From contig JAXDJH010000008.1 in NCBI GenBank assembly GCA_034663635.1, forward strand, positions 124,001 through 188,000: DNA of 64,000 bases. The letters are read 5' to 3'. The stretch is from JAXDJH01 sp034663635 (GTDB lineage Bacteria > Actinomycetota > CADDZG01 > WHSQ01). Shown here piece by piece: positions 8,245 to 17,399 of this stretch. Positions within the stretch are counted from its first letter, which is position 1. Each line of letters opens with the position of its first letter. The notes below the pieces were generated by a model that saw nothing but the letters and a program-made list of their open reading frames with translations, ran no database searches and was not told the DNA's origin. The position numbers were made by a program, and so were the translations under genes.

Positions 8245-9597
8245 GTGTTTCGCCACAGGGCGACTAAACCGCTGTCCGTTCTCGGACTCGTCGTGATCGT
8301 CTTCGGTCTGATGGGTGCCGTCGCGCTCGCCGCAACCGCTAACCCCCCGTTGTCTTCAACCGCGTGGTACTGGGAAGACGCTCAGACGGTCGAGCAGAAA
8401 GACCCCGCGGGCAATACGTACACGATCGAAACTCCGAACCCCTTCTGTCCCGGCCTGCCGAGCAGCTTGGGCGCGCCGGAGCAAGGCTGCGCGGACGGCC
8501 GTCTTCCCGTTGAAGTCACCGATGGCGACTACGAGACCCCAAACAAGGTCTCGGCAGTCGGCTTCGATCTGTCCCTCGTTCCGATCGGCTCCAAGGTTCA
8601 GAGCTTCAAAGTGACCTTCCTGGAAGCCAAGACCGGTTGTTACGACAAGGCGAGCGACGAGGACACGGACCCGAACTACTGCGAATCAACGGATCCGATC
8701 AATATCGACGGCAAAGAGCTTCAGGCCTGCATCGTCAACCAGTACTTCGGAGACGGCGAGGCGCGCCAGTACAAGGAGACGCCTCGTTACACCTGCAGCA
8801 AGACCGCCCCCATAGCTAAGCGCGAAGAAGTCACCACCAAGGACGGTGTCGTCGAGCACGTCTGGACGTTCGACCTGACGCCCATCGCGCAGGACTGGGT
8901 CAAAAACATCGCCACCACCACGGCGATCATGTTGTTCCCCAAGCCTCCCGAGGGCTTCAAGCCCGGCGACTCAGACACTGCCGACAATTGGCGCGTGGTC
9001 ATGGCGGGCCCGAAGTTCGAATCGGGCGACCTCGAGGGAGTAACTACGGAGCTGAAGTACGTGCCCGGCGAGTCCGACGAGACTCTGCCGCCGCCGTCCA
9101 CGCCCACGACTCCAACGGACCCTGGCACCACCACCACTTCATCGGGAACCGATTTCGGGTCGAGCGGGACGACCATCAACACGTCTCCGAGCGACTTCGG
9201 ATCGTCCGCGGCGGATGATGGTGGAGCACCGGCCGACAGCGGCGCTGGTGCCGAACCCAGCCCTGCACCCGAGGCTCCCGGCGAGCTCGCGGCTGGGGCC
9301 GACGCCACAACGCAGGGGATGCCCGGCTACGTCTGGCTCGCGATCCTTGTCGGGCTCATCGCCTGGTCCCTCGTTCGATCCGTCGTGATCGAGAGCGCGA
9401 CCGGCGTTCGCCCTGATGGCGTACTCGCCCAGATCCAGAAGATCAATCACGAACGACGCGGAAGTTCGGTACCCGCCGGTGCAGGAACCGGCAGTGGGCT
9501 CGGCGCGATGTTCGCTCCGATCGGAAATGCTTTCAGCTGGGTCGGACAGAAAACTGGTTCGGTCTTCGGCAAGCTCAACTTCAGGAAGAAGGGATAG
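8245..9597 (+). CDS. Secreted, C-terminally membrane-anchored surface protein (DNRLRE-like domain)
   Basis: Signal peptide at residues 1-29 (hydrophobic LVVIVFGLMGAVALA). The following cysteine-containing region of about 240 residues has the layout of a beta-sandwich carrying FDLTPIAQDWVKN and DNWRVVMAG, reminiscent of DNRLRE/disaggregatase-related domains. A Pro/Thr/Ser/Gly-rich stalk (about 275-350), one membrane helix (YVWLAILVGLIAWSLV) and a basic Gly-rich cytoplasmic tail follow. GTG start with GGGAGGAAG. The next gene, a liv-type binding lipoprotein, begins 2 bases after its stop, so this protein is probably part of, or displayed with, the importer operon. Role unknown. Confidence 0.7.
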   Translation: MFRHRATKPLSVLGLVVIVFGLMGAVALAATANPPLSSTAWYWEDAQTVEQKDPAGNTYTIETPNPFCPGLPSSLGAPEQGCADGRLPVEVTDGDYETPNKVSAVGFDLSLVPIGSKVQSFKVTFLEAKTGCYDKASDEDTDPNYCESTDPINIDGKELQACIVNQYFGDGEARQYKETPRYTCSKTAPIAKREEVTTKDGVVEHVWTFDLTPIAQDWVKNIATTTAIMLFPKPPEGFKPGDSDTADNWRVVMAGPKFESGDLEGVTTELKYVPGESDETLPPPSTPTTPTDPGTTTTSSGTDFGSSGTTINTSPSDFGSSAADDGGAPADSGAGAEPSPAPEAPGELAAGADATTQGMPGYVWLAILVGLIAWSLVRSVVIESATGVRPDGVLAQIQKINHERRGSSVPAGAGTGSGLGAMFAPIGNAFSWVGQKTGSVFGKLNFRKKG

Positions 9598-9599
9598 GC

Positions 9600-11108
9600 G
9601 TGAATCGCTCGCGCATTTTGTCGCTCACCTTGGTGTTCCTGTTCGTTGCTGCCGGATGTGGACAGAAGCCGGGCGTGGCCCCCCCATTGGCGGGCGGACT
9701 GCCTGAAGGAGCAACGGTTAATGCCCAAGGCGAGGTCGTCGACTCCTCGGGCGAAGTGATCGGCACCGTCGATGATCTCGCCGGAACGACCGGCGGCGAC
9801 CTCACGGGCGCTACGGGCACGACCGGCTCCGGCACCACAGGATCGAGCACCACCACAGGCTCCGGCACCACCGGTTCGAGTAACACGCCCACGGGAAGTG
9901 GAACCGGGTCCAATCAACCTTCCGGTTCCGAGTCTCCTGCGCCGTCCGGTCCCGAGCCCTCCGGTGGAGATGCGACGGGAGTCACGAACGACCTGATCAA
10001 GATCGGGAGTCACGCGCCGCTAACCGGGGCCGCCCCCGTTCCGTCGGACTCGGCCCAGAAGGGCGCGGATATCTACTGGAAGTGGCTCGAGCACAACAAA
10101 GAAAGCGTCAACGGGCGAAGGGTCGAAGCGATCCTCAAGAACGACAACTACAACCCCTCCCAGGCTGTAGCCGTCTGCAAGGAGATGGTCGAGAAGGACA
10201 AGGTCTTCCTTCTGTCGGGTCTAGCCGGAACGGACCAGATCCAGGCATGCGCTCGATACGCAGCGTCGGTCGGGGTCCCCTACCTTTCGGCCGGCGTCAC
10301 GACCAACGGGCTCGATGGACTGCCCAACTACTTCGCCACAACGATGACGTACGCCGACCAGGCTCCGATGCTCGCCGACTACATCATCAACAAGCTCGGC
10401 GGCGCAGACGAGAAGAGCGGCATGCTGCGCTTCGAGACTCCGAACTTCGAGGACGCCCACCAAGCATTCATCGGCGCGATGCAGGACAAGGGAGCACCAG
10501 TCGCGTACGACCGGGCGGTGCCGAAACAAGCCGGTTCGACCGAGGCTCAGACCGTCGTCCAGGAGATGAAGACGGCCGGGATCGAGAACGTTTTCGTTCT
10601 CACCTCGCCCGTTTGGTTCCTTCAGGTTCTACAGGCGGCCAAGACGCAGCAGTACACGCCTCAATGGGTCGGGATCGGAATCACGATGACGTTCGATACC
10701 GTCGCGACCGTCGGGTGTCGCAACGGCACTCTGGATAAGTCGAAGTTCTTCGCGCCGTTCCCAGCCTGGGTGGACTCGGACAAGTACGACCCCGAGTATC
10801 GGCAGGCGGTTCACGCGATCTATCCGGACAACAACCCGCAGAAGCGCGACGGTGACGACTTCGTTTGGCTGGGCTATGCATCGTCAAAGGGGCTTGCCAG
10901 CATGCTCGCGCTCCCGGGGAAAGACCTGACTCGAGAACGGTTCGTCTATTTCCTCGAACGCGCGCGGAACCTCAAGACCGGCATCCTGCCGCCGAACTCG
11001 TTCACGCCCGATGACCACTTCGGCGCTGATCAGGTCCACGTCAACGAAGCTCAGTGTTCGGTCGACAATCGCTGGCACACGATCCAGTCTTTCGTCAGCG
11101 ACTTCTAA
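9600..11108 (+). CDS. livK: Branched-chain amino-acid/amide-type ABC importer, substrate-binding lipoprotein
   Basis: A 502-residue type I periplasmic-binding-fold protein. The signal peptide ends in a lipobox (FVAAGCGQ, Cys20), so it should be tethered to the outer face of the membrane. Residues about 55-125 form a low-complexity Thr/Gly/Ser linker with GTTGS-type repeats, unusually long for LivK. The ligand-binding domain starts near LIKIGSHAPLTGAAP and includes LLSGLAGTDQIQAC. Substrate could be amino acids, urea, amides or aromatic compounds; the sequence does not settle it. It is followed by LivH, M, G and F genes. GTG start. Confidence 0.88.
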   Translation: MNRSRILSLTLVFLFVAAGCGQKPGVAPPLAGGLPEGATVNAQGEVVDSSGEVIGTVDDLAGTTGGDLTGATGTTGSGTTGSSTTTGSGTTGSSNTPTGSGTGSNQPSGSESPAPSGPEPSGGDATGVTNDLIKIGSHAPLTGAAPVPSDSAQKGADIYWKWLEHNKESVNGRRVEAILKNDNYNPSQAVAVCKEMVEKDKVFLLSGLAGTDQIQACARYAASVGVPYLSAGVTTNGLDGLPNYFATTMTYADQAPMLADYIINKLGGADEKSGMLRFETPNFEDAHQAFIGAMQDKGAPVAYDRAVPKQAGSTEAQTVVQEMKTAGIENVFVLTSPVWFLQVLQAAKTQQYTPQWVGIGITMTFDTVATVGCRNGTLDKSKFFAPFPAWVDSDKYDPEYRQAVHAIYPDNNPQKRDGDDFVWLGYASSKGLASMLALPGKDLTRERFVYFLERARNLKTGILPPNSFTPDDHFGADQVHVNEAQCSVDNRWHTIQSFVSDF

Positions 11109-11138
11109 CTAAGGCGTTTTTCTAGTCACATTGGTCGT

Positions 11139-11152
11139 CCCCACCCGTGGGG
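11139..11152 (+). other. GC stem-loop between binding-protein and permease genes
   Basis: CCCCAC and GTGGGG form a 6-bp stem with a 2-base loop in the 73-base gap between livK and livH. It has no U-tract. Such hairpins often protect the upstream binding-protein mRNA so that it is made in excess over the permeases. Confidence 0.5.
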
Positions 11153-11181
11153 GCTCGGATTGCTGAGGTAGCGTCGCCGAG

Positions 11182-12180
11182 ATGAGAACAGCGATTGTCA
11201 CTGGAGCGCTCGTTGCGCTCATCGCCGCGATCCTTTTCATGGGCGCGGGCGATCCGACTGGACCGAATTCATACGTCGTCATCGGTCTCTCACAGGGCGC
11301 CGTCTATGGCCTCGTGGCGATCGGTCTGGTGCTCGTCTACAAGGGCTCCCGCGTCTTCAACTTCCTTCAGGGCGAGTTCGGGACGCTCGGAGCCTTCGCC
11401 GTCTTCTTGATGGTCCAGCAGTGGAAAGTCGGGCTTCCCTACTGGGCCTGCGCCCTGATCGCTCTCGCCGCCGTGACGATCATCGGGATCGGCTTCGAAC
11501 GGATAGTCGTTCGGCCGTTGCTTAACGCGCCTCGCATCACCGTTCTCGTCGCGACGATCGCGACCGCCCTGTTCGCGATCGCGATGGAGCTCCTCGTCTT
11601 CCGACCGGAGCCCAAGATCCTGCCCCCGATGGTCGATTCTCTGTTCGGGAAGAAGGGGTTCGAGATCCTCAGCTTCACGCTCGAGCCTCAGCGGTTCCTG
11701 ATCGTTCTCGTTCTCGCCGGCCTGGCGATAGGACTGGGCTACTTCTTCTCTCGTACAGACCTCGGGCTTGCAGTTCTTGCGACGTCGCAGGACCCCTTCG
11801 CGACGCGGGTGGTCGGCATCGGCGTCGAGCGGATGTCGCGCTTCATCTGGGCTTCCGCCGCTTTCCTCGGCGCCCTCGCGGGGATCCTGTACGTTCCCCT
11901 GACCGGCGCTCTGACGCCCGGCGCTATGACCACCGGGATACTCATCCCTGCGTTCACCGCCGCGGTCATCGGAGGCATGACGAGCTTGCCGGGGGCGTTC
12001 GTGGGTGGGTTGACGGTTGGGCTCGTACAGAGTCTGTCCAACTGGGCGGCGAACCACTACACGTTGGGCGACCGCCTACTTCAAGACATCATCAAGGGAG
12101 CTCCGGACGTCGCGTTGACGCTTGCGCTCCTGATCGTGCTTCTCGCGAGACCGCAAGGTCTCCTCGGGAAGGAGGCTTAG
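11182..12180 (+). CDS. livH: LivH-type ABC permease
   Basis: Integral membrane permease of 332 residues, with about eight hydrophobic segments, starting MRTAIVTGALVALIAAIL. Family features include GLSQGAVYGLVAIGLVLVYK near the N-terminus, FNFLQGEFGTLGAF, and the conserved late segment TAAVIGGMTSLPGAFVGG. It forms the channel heterodimer with LivM. The stop is directly followed by the livM GTG, so the genes are co-translated. No anomalies. Confidence 0.92.
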   Translation: MRTAIVTGALVALIAAILFMGAGDPTGPNSYVVIGLSQGAVYGLVAIGLVLVYKGSRVFNFLQGEFGTLGAFAVFLMVQQWKVGLPYWACALIALAAVTIIGIGFERIVVRPLLNAPRITVLVATIATALFAIAMELLVFRPEPKILPPMVDSLFGKKGFEILSFTLEPQRFLIVLVLAGLAIGLGYFFSRTDLGLAVLATSQDPFATRVVGIGVERMSRFIWASAAFLGALAGILYVPLTGALTPGAMTTGILIPAFTAAVIGGMTSLPGAFVGGLTVGLVQSLSNWAANHYTLGDRLLQDIIKGAPDVALTLALLIVLLARPQGLLGKEA

Positions 12181-13446
12181 GTGGCCGCAACAGCGGAGGC
12201 CGTGACGTCCCCCCTCCCCGTGGCCCAGTCACGGTGGTCTCCGACAGCGAAGGGGTGGGCCGCTCGACTTCTGGTTCTCGTTGCGATCTTCGGTGGGGTC
12301 ATCTGGGCCACCGCTATCGTTCCGCAGTATTGGGCGGACCGGATCTCCCTCGCGGTGATCTTCGCCATCATCGGTTTGTCCCTGAACATCGTTCTCGGCT
12401 ACCTCGGCCAGGTTTCGCTCGGACATCACGCATTCGTCGGAATCGCTGCGTTCGTGTCCGCGTACTACGTCACCGAGAAAGCGGGGTGCTCGGCTGAGAA
12501 GTGTTCGTTGGGCGCGTTTTCCGCCGGGCTCGTCTTCGCGATCCTCAGCGGTGGAGCAGCCGCCGGATTGCTCGGCCTTGTCGCACTCCGAATCAAAGGC
12601 CTTTACCTGGCCCTGATCACGCTCTCGTACGGCTTCATGGCCGAGCGCTCGATCTTCGAGATCCCATTCCTTACTCGCGGTGGCGCAGGCATGCCTGCTC
12701 CTCGTCCGGAGGGATTCACCACAGACCGCGCTTTCGCATTCCTCTGCTTCATCTTCTTGGCGCTGGTGATCTTCGTCGACTGGCGGATGATCAAGAGCAA
12801 GGTTGGACGCGCCGTTCTGTCGATCAAACATTCCGAGCCGGTGGCAGCGTCCTACGGCATCAACGTCACCGCCTACAAATGCATGGCGTTCATCCTTTCG
12901 GGGATGTTCGCGGGTCTCGCCGGTGGGCTGCTCGCCTTCAGAGCCACCAACGTGGTGTCGAACGACTTCAACTTCGCGAACGCCCTTCTGTGGGTCCTCA
13001 TGGTCGTGGTCGGAGGGCTCGGCAACCGCACCGGCGTTGTGATCGGCTCGGCGTTCTTCGCCCTCTTCCCATTCTTGATCGAGCTCATCGGGCCTCTCGA
13101 TAAGTTCGTCAGCGGCACCCTCAACCGCAACCCGGCGGAGTTCACGCCGGTCATCGGGGCCGCCCTCGCCATCCTCACGATCATCCGGTTCCCCGGTGGG
13201 ATCGCCGAACAGTTATCCCCGATCACTCGATGGCTCGGTGGTAAACGCTTCTCCATGCATCCAGACGGTGGTCATGGCGATGCCCACTCTCCGAAGAAAA
13301 CGGTCCTGTCGAAACTCGGCCTTCACAAGGGTGAGGCGGAAGCGGCAACCGACGCTTCGTCCGAAGAGATCCGCAACGACGAGGAGCCGAACCTCGCAGG
13401 CCAGCCTGAAGAGCCCGCCGGGGTCTCGGGCAGAGAGGACTCTTAG
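12181..13446 (+). CDS. livM: LivM-type ABC permease with long hydrophilic C-terminal tail
   Basis: 421 residues from GTG 12181, which follows the livH stop without a gap. About nine membrane segments; family blocks include LSLNIVLGYLGQVSLGHHAF and the conserved IKHSEPVAASYGINV loop that contacts the ATPases. After the last membrane segment the protein continues for about 75 charged, disordered residues rich in Glu, Lys and Asp (HPDGGHGDAHSPKKT onward), longer than typical LivM. The tail is cytosolic and may be a docking or regulatory region (inference). Confidence 0.9.
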   Translation: MAATAEAVTSPLPVAQSRWSPTAKGWAARLLVLVAIFGGVIWATAIVPQYWADRISLAVIFAIIGLSLNIVLGYLGQVSLGHHAFVGIAAFVSAYYVTEKAGCSAEKCSLGAFSAGLVFAILSGGAAAGLLGLVALRIKGLYLALITLSYGFMAERSIFEIPFLTRGGAGMPAPRPEGFTTDRAFAFLCFIFLALVIFVDWRMIKSKVGRAVLSIKHSEPVAASYGINVTAYKCMAFILSGMFAGLAGGLLAFRATNVVSNDFNFANALLWVLMVVVGGLGNRTGVVIGSAFFALFPFLIELIGPLDKFVSGTLNRNPAEFTPVIGAALAILTIIRFPGGIAEQLSPITRWLGGKRFSMHPDGGHGDAHSPKKTVLSKLGLHKGEAEAATDASSEEIRNDEEPNLAGQPEEPAGVSGREDS

Positions 13447-14253
13447 ATGGGAGCCGTCCTCGAAGTTAAGAACACTGGCATCCGTTTCGGGGGCCTGGTA
13501 GCGCTTGACGACGTCAACGTGAACGTCCCCGAATGGGAGATCGTCGGTCTCATCGGCCCGAACGGTGCGGGCAAGACCACTCTCTTCAACTGCATCATGG
13601 GCGCGTACGCGCCCAACACCGGCAGCATCTCTTTCCGGGGACGGGACATCTCTTTACTTCCAACGCACCGGCGCACGGCATTGGGCATCGGACGGACGTT
13701 CCAGAACATCGGACTGATTCGGGGATTGTCGGTGCTCGAGAACTTCATGGTTGCCCAACACCCCAGGATCGGATACGGCGCTATCGGAGCCTTGCTCGGC
13801 GCGCCCCGCTCATTCGCCGAAGAGCGCAAGTTGAAGGCGAACGCGCTGGAAGTCCTCGACTTCATCGGTCTCGCACACTTGGCCGACTCGCAGTTGGACG
13901 GGCTCCCCTACGGAACCCTGAAGCTCATCGAGGTCGGGACCGTGCTGGCCACGGACCCGGACCTTCTGTTGCTCGACGAGCCTTCATCGGGCATGGGGCC
14001 AGATGAAGCCCACGAGTTCGGAGAACGCTTGCTGCGCCTTCGCCAGATGCTGAACCTCACGGTGCTGATGATCGAGCACCACGTGCCGTTGGTCGTCGGC
14101 GTATGCGACTACGTCTACGTTTTGAACTTCGGCAAGGTCCTCACTGAAGGGAAGCCGCAGGAGGTTCGGAGTCACCCCGAAGTCATCGCGGCCTACCTCG
14201 GCGGCGAGGTCGAGCAAGAGGAACAGGAGGAGGGTGCCGGTGTCGCTTCTTGA
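13447..14253 (+). CDS. livG: LivG-type ABC ATPase
   Basis: 268 residues. Walker A is GPNGAGKTT at about residues 35-43, and the Walker B region is PDLLLLDEPSSGM. The signature region reads LDGLPYGTLKLIEVG rather than LSGGQ; this is normal for actinobacterial LivG proteins. The switch histidine is in LMIEHH. The start directly follows livM (livM stop at 13444-13446), and the last 14 bases overlap livF. It energises transport as a heterodimer with LivF. Glu-rich C-terminal tail. Confidence 0.92.
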   Translation: MGAVLEVKNTGIRFGGLVALDDVNVNVPEWEIVGLIGPNGAGKTTLFNCIMGAYAPNTGSISFRGRDISLLPTHRRTALGIGRTFQNIGLIRGLSVLENFMVAQHPRIGYGAIGALLGAPRSFAEERKLKANALEVLDFIGLAHLADSQLDGLPYGTLKLIEVGTVLATDPDLLLLDEPSSGMGPDEAHEFGERLLRLRQMLNLTVLMIEHHVPLVVGVCDYVYVLNFGKVLTEGKPQEVRSHPEVIAAYLGGEVEQEEQEEGAGVAS

Positions 14254-14995
14254 GGTAAGTGATCTCAAGGCAGGCTACGGGTCCCTCCCCGTTCTCGGTG
14301 GAATCTCATTCAACGTGGAAGAGGGCGAGACCGCCGTGTTGCTCGGCCTTAACGGTGCCGGCAAGACGACGACCATTCTCACGCTCGCCGGTCTGCTCAA
14401 GCCTTCAGCCGGATCGATCACCTTCAACGGTAAGCAGATCGCCGGACCCGACTCCAAAGGGAAGATGCACAACACGGACCCTCGCAAGCTCGTTGCCGAG
14501 GGCGTGGTGCTCGTTCCCGAAGGTCGTCGCGTGTTTCCCCAGCTGACCGTCGCTCAGAACCTGCGGCTCGGAGCTTGGGCCTACAAGCGCGACCGCAAGC
14601 ACACACGCGAGATCGTTGAGCAGGCCGTCGAGTACTTCCCCCGTCTCCGCGAGAGATGGACCCAGATGGCCGGGACGCTTTCGGGTGGCGAGCAGCAGAT
14701 GCTCGCGATCGCTCGAGGCTTGATGGCTCGTCCGAAACTCCTTCTGATCGACGAGGCGTCCCTGGGCCTGTCGCCCAAGCTCACTCTCACGGTCTTCGAG
14801 GTCGCGAAGCGAATCAATCAGGATGGGACCACCGTCTTCCTGGTCGAGCAGAACGCAGGCGTCCTCGACATCGCTGATCGCGTCTTCGTGATGGAGAAGG
14901 GCACGCTCATCTACTCGAAGAGCAAGGCGGCCGGCGAGACGCTGGACCGAGCCGAGATCAACGAGGCCTACCTCGGAGTGGCCGAAGCCGTCTAG
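14240..14995 (+). CDS. livF: LivF-type ABC ATPase
   Basis: The second ATPase of the importer, 251 residues. Walker A GLNGAGKTT, signature TLSGGEQQM, Walker B LLLIDEASLGLSP, and the H-loop region is replaced by VEQNAG as is usual for LivF. I chose GTG 14240 over GTG 14234 because AGGAGG lies at a proper 6-7-base distance from 14240 but abuts 14234. It is the last gene of the operon and converges with the minus-strand Rossmann gene, overlapping it by 4 bases. Confidence 0.92.
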   Translation: MSLLEVSDLKAGYGSLPVLGGISFNVEEGETAVLLGLNGAGKTTTILTLAGLLKPSAGSITFNGKQIAGPDSKGKMHNTDPRKLVAEGVVLVPEGRRVFPQLTVAQNLRLGAWAYKRDRKHTREIVEQAVEYFPRLRERWTQMAGTLSGGEQQMLAIARGLMARPKLLLIDEASLGLSPKLTLTVFEVAKRINQDGTTVFLVEQNAGVLDIADRVFVMEKGTLIYSKSKAAGETLDRAEINEAYLGVAEAV

Positions 14996-15522
14996 ACCGG
15001 CGAGTCCAGTCCGAGAGCCGCCCAAGAAGACGGCTCTCCGAGATCCAAGCTGAGTTTGGCTTGTCCCGCGAGATCGTCCGCTGCGTCTATCGCCTCGGCT
15101 ATCGCGGCCGGCGAGATCTTCGGGCCCCCGAACAGCCCCTTCTTCCGCGGCAAGTGCATGAGCACGTGCTCGAGGTCGCTGGCCTCAACGAGGCGGTTCA
15201 CGTCATCGTTCGTGCGTCGGGCGAACACCACGATGCGTCCAACGCCCGCCGCTCGACATGCCTCGAGCACCGGTTCGATCACCTCAAGCGCGGAACCAGC
15301 TTGGTCGTCGATCAGCACCAAGGTGCGGACGTTCTGAGCTGCCCTCTCCAGAAGATCGGCGTCGGTGTCATCCCCGCGCGCGACACGCGCTCCGAGGACC
15401 TCCCACTCCGGAACGATCTCAGCGGCAGGCTCGACGACGCGCACTTCGTCATCCTGCTCGACAAGCCTCGTAACGAGGTGCTCGCCGATGGGCCCGTTGG
15501 CTCGAACCAGCAGGACGCTCAA
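14992..15522 (-). CDS. Small NAD(P)-binding Rossmann protein (NmrA/TrkA-N-like)
   Basis: 176 residues beginning MSVLLVRANGPIGEHLVTRLVE, a Rossmann beta-alpha-beta in which the usual GxxGxxG reads ANGPIGEHL. The remaining pattern (VARGDDTDADLLERAAQNV, then VGRIVVFARR) resembles NAD(P)-dependent epimerase or NmrA-like proteins of about 200 residues. The active-site YxxxK is absent, so a sensor or binding role is more likely than an enzyme. Its start overlaps the stop of the upstream lipid-kinase gene by 4 bases, so the two are coupled. Function unknown. Confidence 0.65.
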   Translation of the reverse strand: MSVLLVRANGPIGEHLVTRLVEQDDEVRVVEPAAEIVPEWEVLGARVARGDDTDADLLERAAQNVRTLVLIDDQAGSALEVIEPVLEACRAAGVGRIVVFARRTNDDVNRLVEASDLEHVLMHLPRKKGLFGGPKISPAAIAEAIDAADDLAGQAKLSLDLGEPSSWAALGLDSPV

Positions 15523-16448
15523 GCCTGGACTTTCAACGCGTCCCTGACGAGGGAGAACCGCGCGCGGTGTGCGGGGGTGAGGGGCTCACCGTCGACATGC
15601 CGGCTGAACGGTTTGTCGGAAACGAGCTCGAAGGTGTCGAGATCGGATTCGTACAAAACATCGTCATGGTCGACGAGATCGCCGCTCACCGATCGCCAGG
15701 CGTATTGAGGAAACGCCTCGATACGCATCGACCTCAAAGCGAACACGTCAAGACCGCCATCGAGGCGCACCTCCGGTGCGATGTTGAGCGGGCGTCCGAA
15801 GAGGTATGCGTAAGGCCCGGCATTGCATGCGATCGCCATGGCGACACGCTCCGAGCCGAAGGGCCCGCTGAGCGTCATCGTCGGCTTGCGGTGCCTGTAC
15901 GAGCCCGTCAGAACCCGGAACGCGCTCCAATAGAAGAAGAACTCTCCGAAACGCCGCTTGGCAGGCACGTAACGTTCTACGCGCTCTGCAGCCTCGGCAT
16001 CGAAGCCGCACCCCGCCGAGAAGGTGAAATAGCGATCGTCGACCTTCCCCAGGGGCGTCGCTCGAGGCGGACGATCGGCGACCTGCTCCAGATGCTTGAT
16101 GGCTTTGAACGGGTCCCCGGGGATGCCGAGCGCGCGAGCGAACACGTTCATGGTTCCCCCAGGGATGATGCCGAGCCGGGACTCCGTGCCGGCGACGCCG
16201 TTCGCCACCTCGTTGACGTGCCCGTCTCCGCCGAACGCGACGATCAGGTGATCGCCCGATTCGGCGACCTCTTGTGCGATCTCGATGCCGGTGTTCCGAG
16301 CGCTGGTGACAAGGACCTCCGCGCGCCATCTTGCCCGGAACGCCTCAACGACCTGATTCCGACTCGTCTCGCTCAGGCGCCCCGCGTTTGGGTTGACGAT
16401 CAGCACGGCCGGTCGTCGTGTGGATCCCTTCGTGGGCGCCGCTATCAT
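15519..16448 (-). CDS. Diacylglycerol/sphingosine kinase-family lipid kinase
   Basis: 309-residue member of the DagK/YegS fold. The nucleotide-binding motif is IVAFGGDGHVNEVANG (about residues 70-85), and the second conserved element is LGIIPGGTMNVFARALGIP. The C-terminal half has the beta-sandwich with ITFSAG-like and DGGLDVF elements. It phosphorylates a lipid hydroxyl at the inner membrane face; in actinobacteria such enzymes act on diacylglycerol or on intermediates of glycolipid synthesis. ATG at 16448. It is divergent from the MBL hydrolase gene, with 47 bases between the starts. Confidence 0.88.
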   Translation of the reverse strand: MIAAPTKGSTRRPAVLIVNPNAGRLSETSRNQVVEAFRARWRAEVLVTSARNTGIEIAQEVAESGDHLIVAFGGDGHVNEVANGVAGTESRLGIIPGGTMNVFARALGIPGDPFKAIKHLEQVADRPPRATPLGKVDDRYFTFSAGCGFDAEAAERVERYVPAKRRFGEFFFYWSAFRVLTGSYRHRKPTMTLSGPFGSERVAMAIACNAGPYAYLFGRPLNIAPEVRLDGGLDVFALRSMRIEAFPQYAWRSVSGDLVDHDDVLYESDLDTFELVSDKPFSRHVDGEPLTPAHRARFSLVRDALKVQA

Positions 16449-16495
16449 GCCCGCACGCTAACCGGGCCCCGGCGGGCCCGATACGAAGAGGAAGC

Positions 16496-17398
16496 ATGGA
16501 CGAACCCAGAGTCATCGATACACGAATGCACGGCTACGACGGAGTCACCGCTGCTTACGTCGTCCAGGGCCGCGATCAGACCGCTCTTCTCGAAACCGGA
16601 CCTAAGACGAGCCTCGCTGCCGTCGTAGCAGGTCTGGAGCAGGCAGGGGTCGAGCGCATCGACTGGATCGTCGTCACACACATCCACCTCGATCACGCGG
16701 GTGCAGCCGGAACCTTGGCAGCGCTCCATCCCGAAGCGACGGTCGCGGTCCACCACGTAGGGGCCCCCCATCTCGTGGACCCTTCGAAGTTGTGGAAGAG
16801 CGCGACGAGGATCTATGGCGATCGCATGGACGAGATGTGGGGAGGCATCGATCCACTCCCCGAGGACCGCATCCGGAGTCTGTCCGACGGTGACGTTATC
16901 GACCTCGGAGGGCGAACGTTGCGCGCCGTCGATACCCCGGGGCATGCCGGTCACCATCACTCGTTCGTCGACGATGCGACGAACATCGCTTTCACCGGGG
17001 ATGCACTCGGGGTGAAGCTTCAAGGAGTCGGCGCCATCCGGCCGGCAACTCCTCCTCCCGAGTTCAACCTTGAGCAGGCGGTCTCTTCGATCCAACGGCT
17101 TCGGGCATTGCGGCCGGCGGCCTTCTGGCCAACGCATTACGGGCCGGCGGATGGTTCGATCGACGAACTCTCGGATAGTGCGATCGAGTCGCTCCGGCGA
17201 TGGGCGGAATGGGTTCGTGAGGCTCGCGCGCAGGGTCTCGATCTGGAGGGGGCCGCGAAGGCGGTTCGGGAGCGAGCGCGGTCGGAGTTCGAGAGGACGC
17301 TCGATGAAGACAGCATCGCCCGGCTGGAACAGACGACTTCTTACTCGATGAACACCGCCGGATACATGCGGTATCTGGACAAGAACGAACCCGCTTAG
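16496..17398 (+). CDS. MBL-fold metallo-hydrolase
   Basis: 300 residues from ATG 16496, preceded by AGAGGAAG. The binuclear-metal motif THIHLDHAG lies near residues 61-69, with later ligands in DTPGHAGHHHS and FTGDALG and a terminal PTHYGP. The helical C-terminal region (about 210-300) may act as substrate cap, as in SoxH/quorum-quenching-like or glyoxalase II-like enzymes. The frame is open upstream to 16418, but that part overlaps the divergent kinase and lacks homology. Substrate unknown. Confidence 0.87.
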   Translation: MDEPRVIDTRMHGYDGVTAAYVVQGRDQTALLETGPKTSLAAVVAGLEQAGVERIDWIVVTHIHLDHAGAAGTLAALHPEATVAVHHVGAPHLVDPSKLWKSATRIYGDRMDEMWGGIDPLPEDRIRSLSDGDVIDLGGRTLRAVDTPGHAGHHHSFVDDATNIAFTGDALGVKLQGVGAIRPATPPPEFNLEQAVSSIQRLRALRPAAFWPTHYGPADGSIDELSDSAIESLRRWAEWVREARAQGLDLEGAAKAVRERARSEFERTLDEDSIARLEQTTSYSMNTAGYMRYLDKNEPA

Positions 17399-17399
17399 T

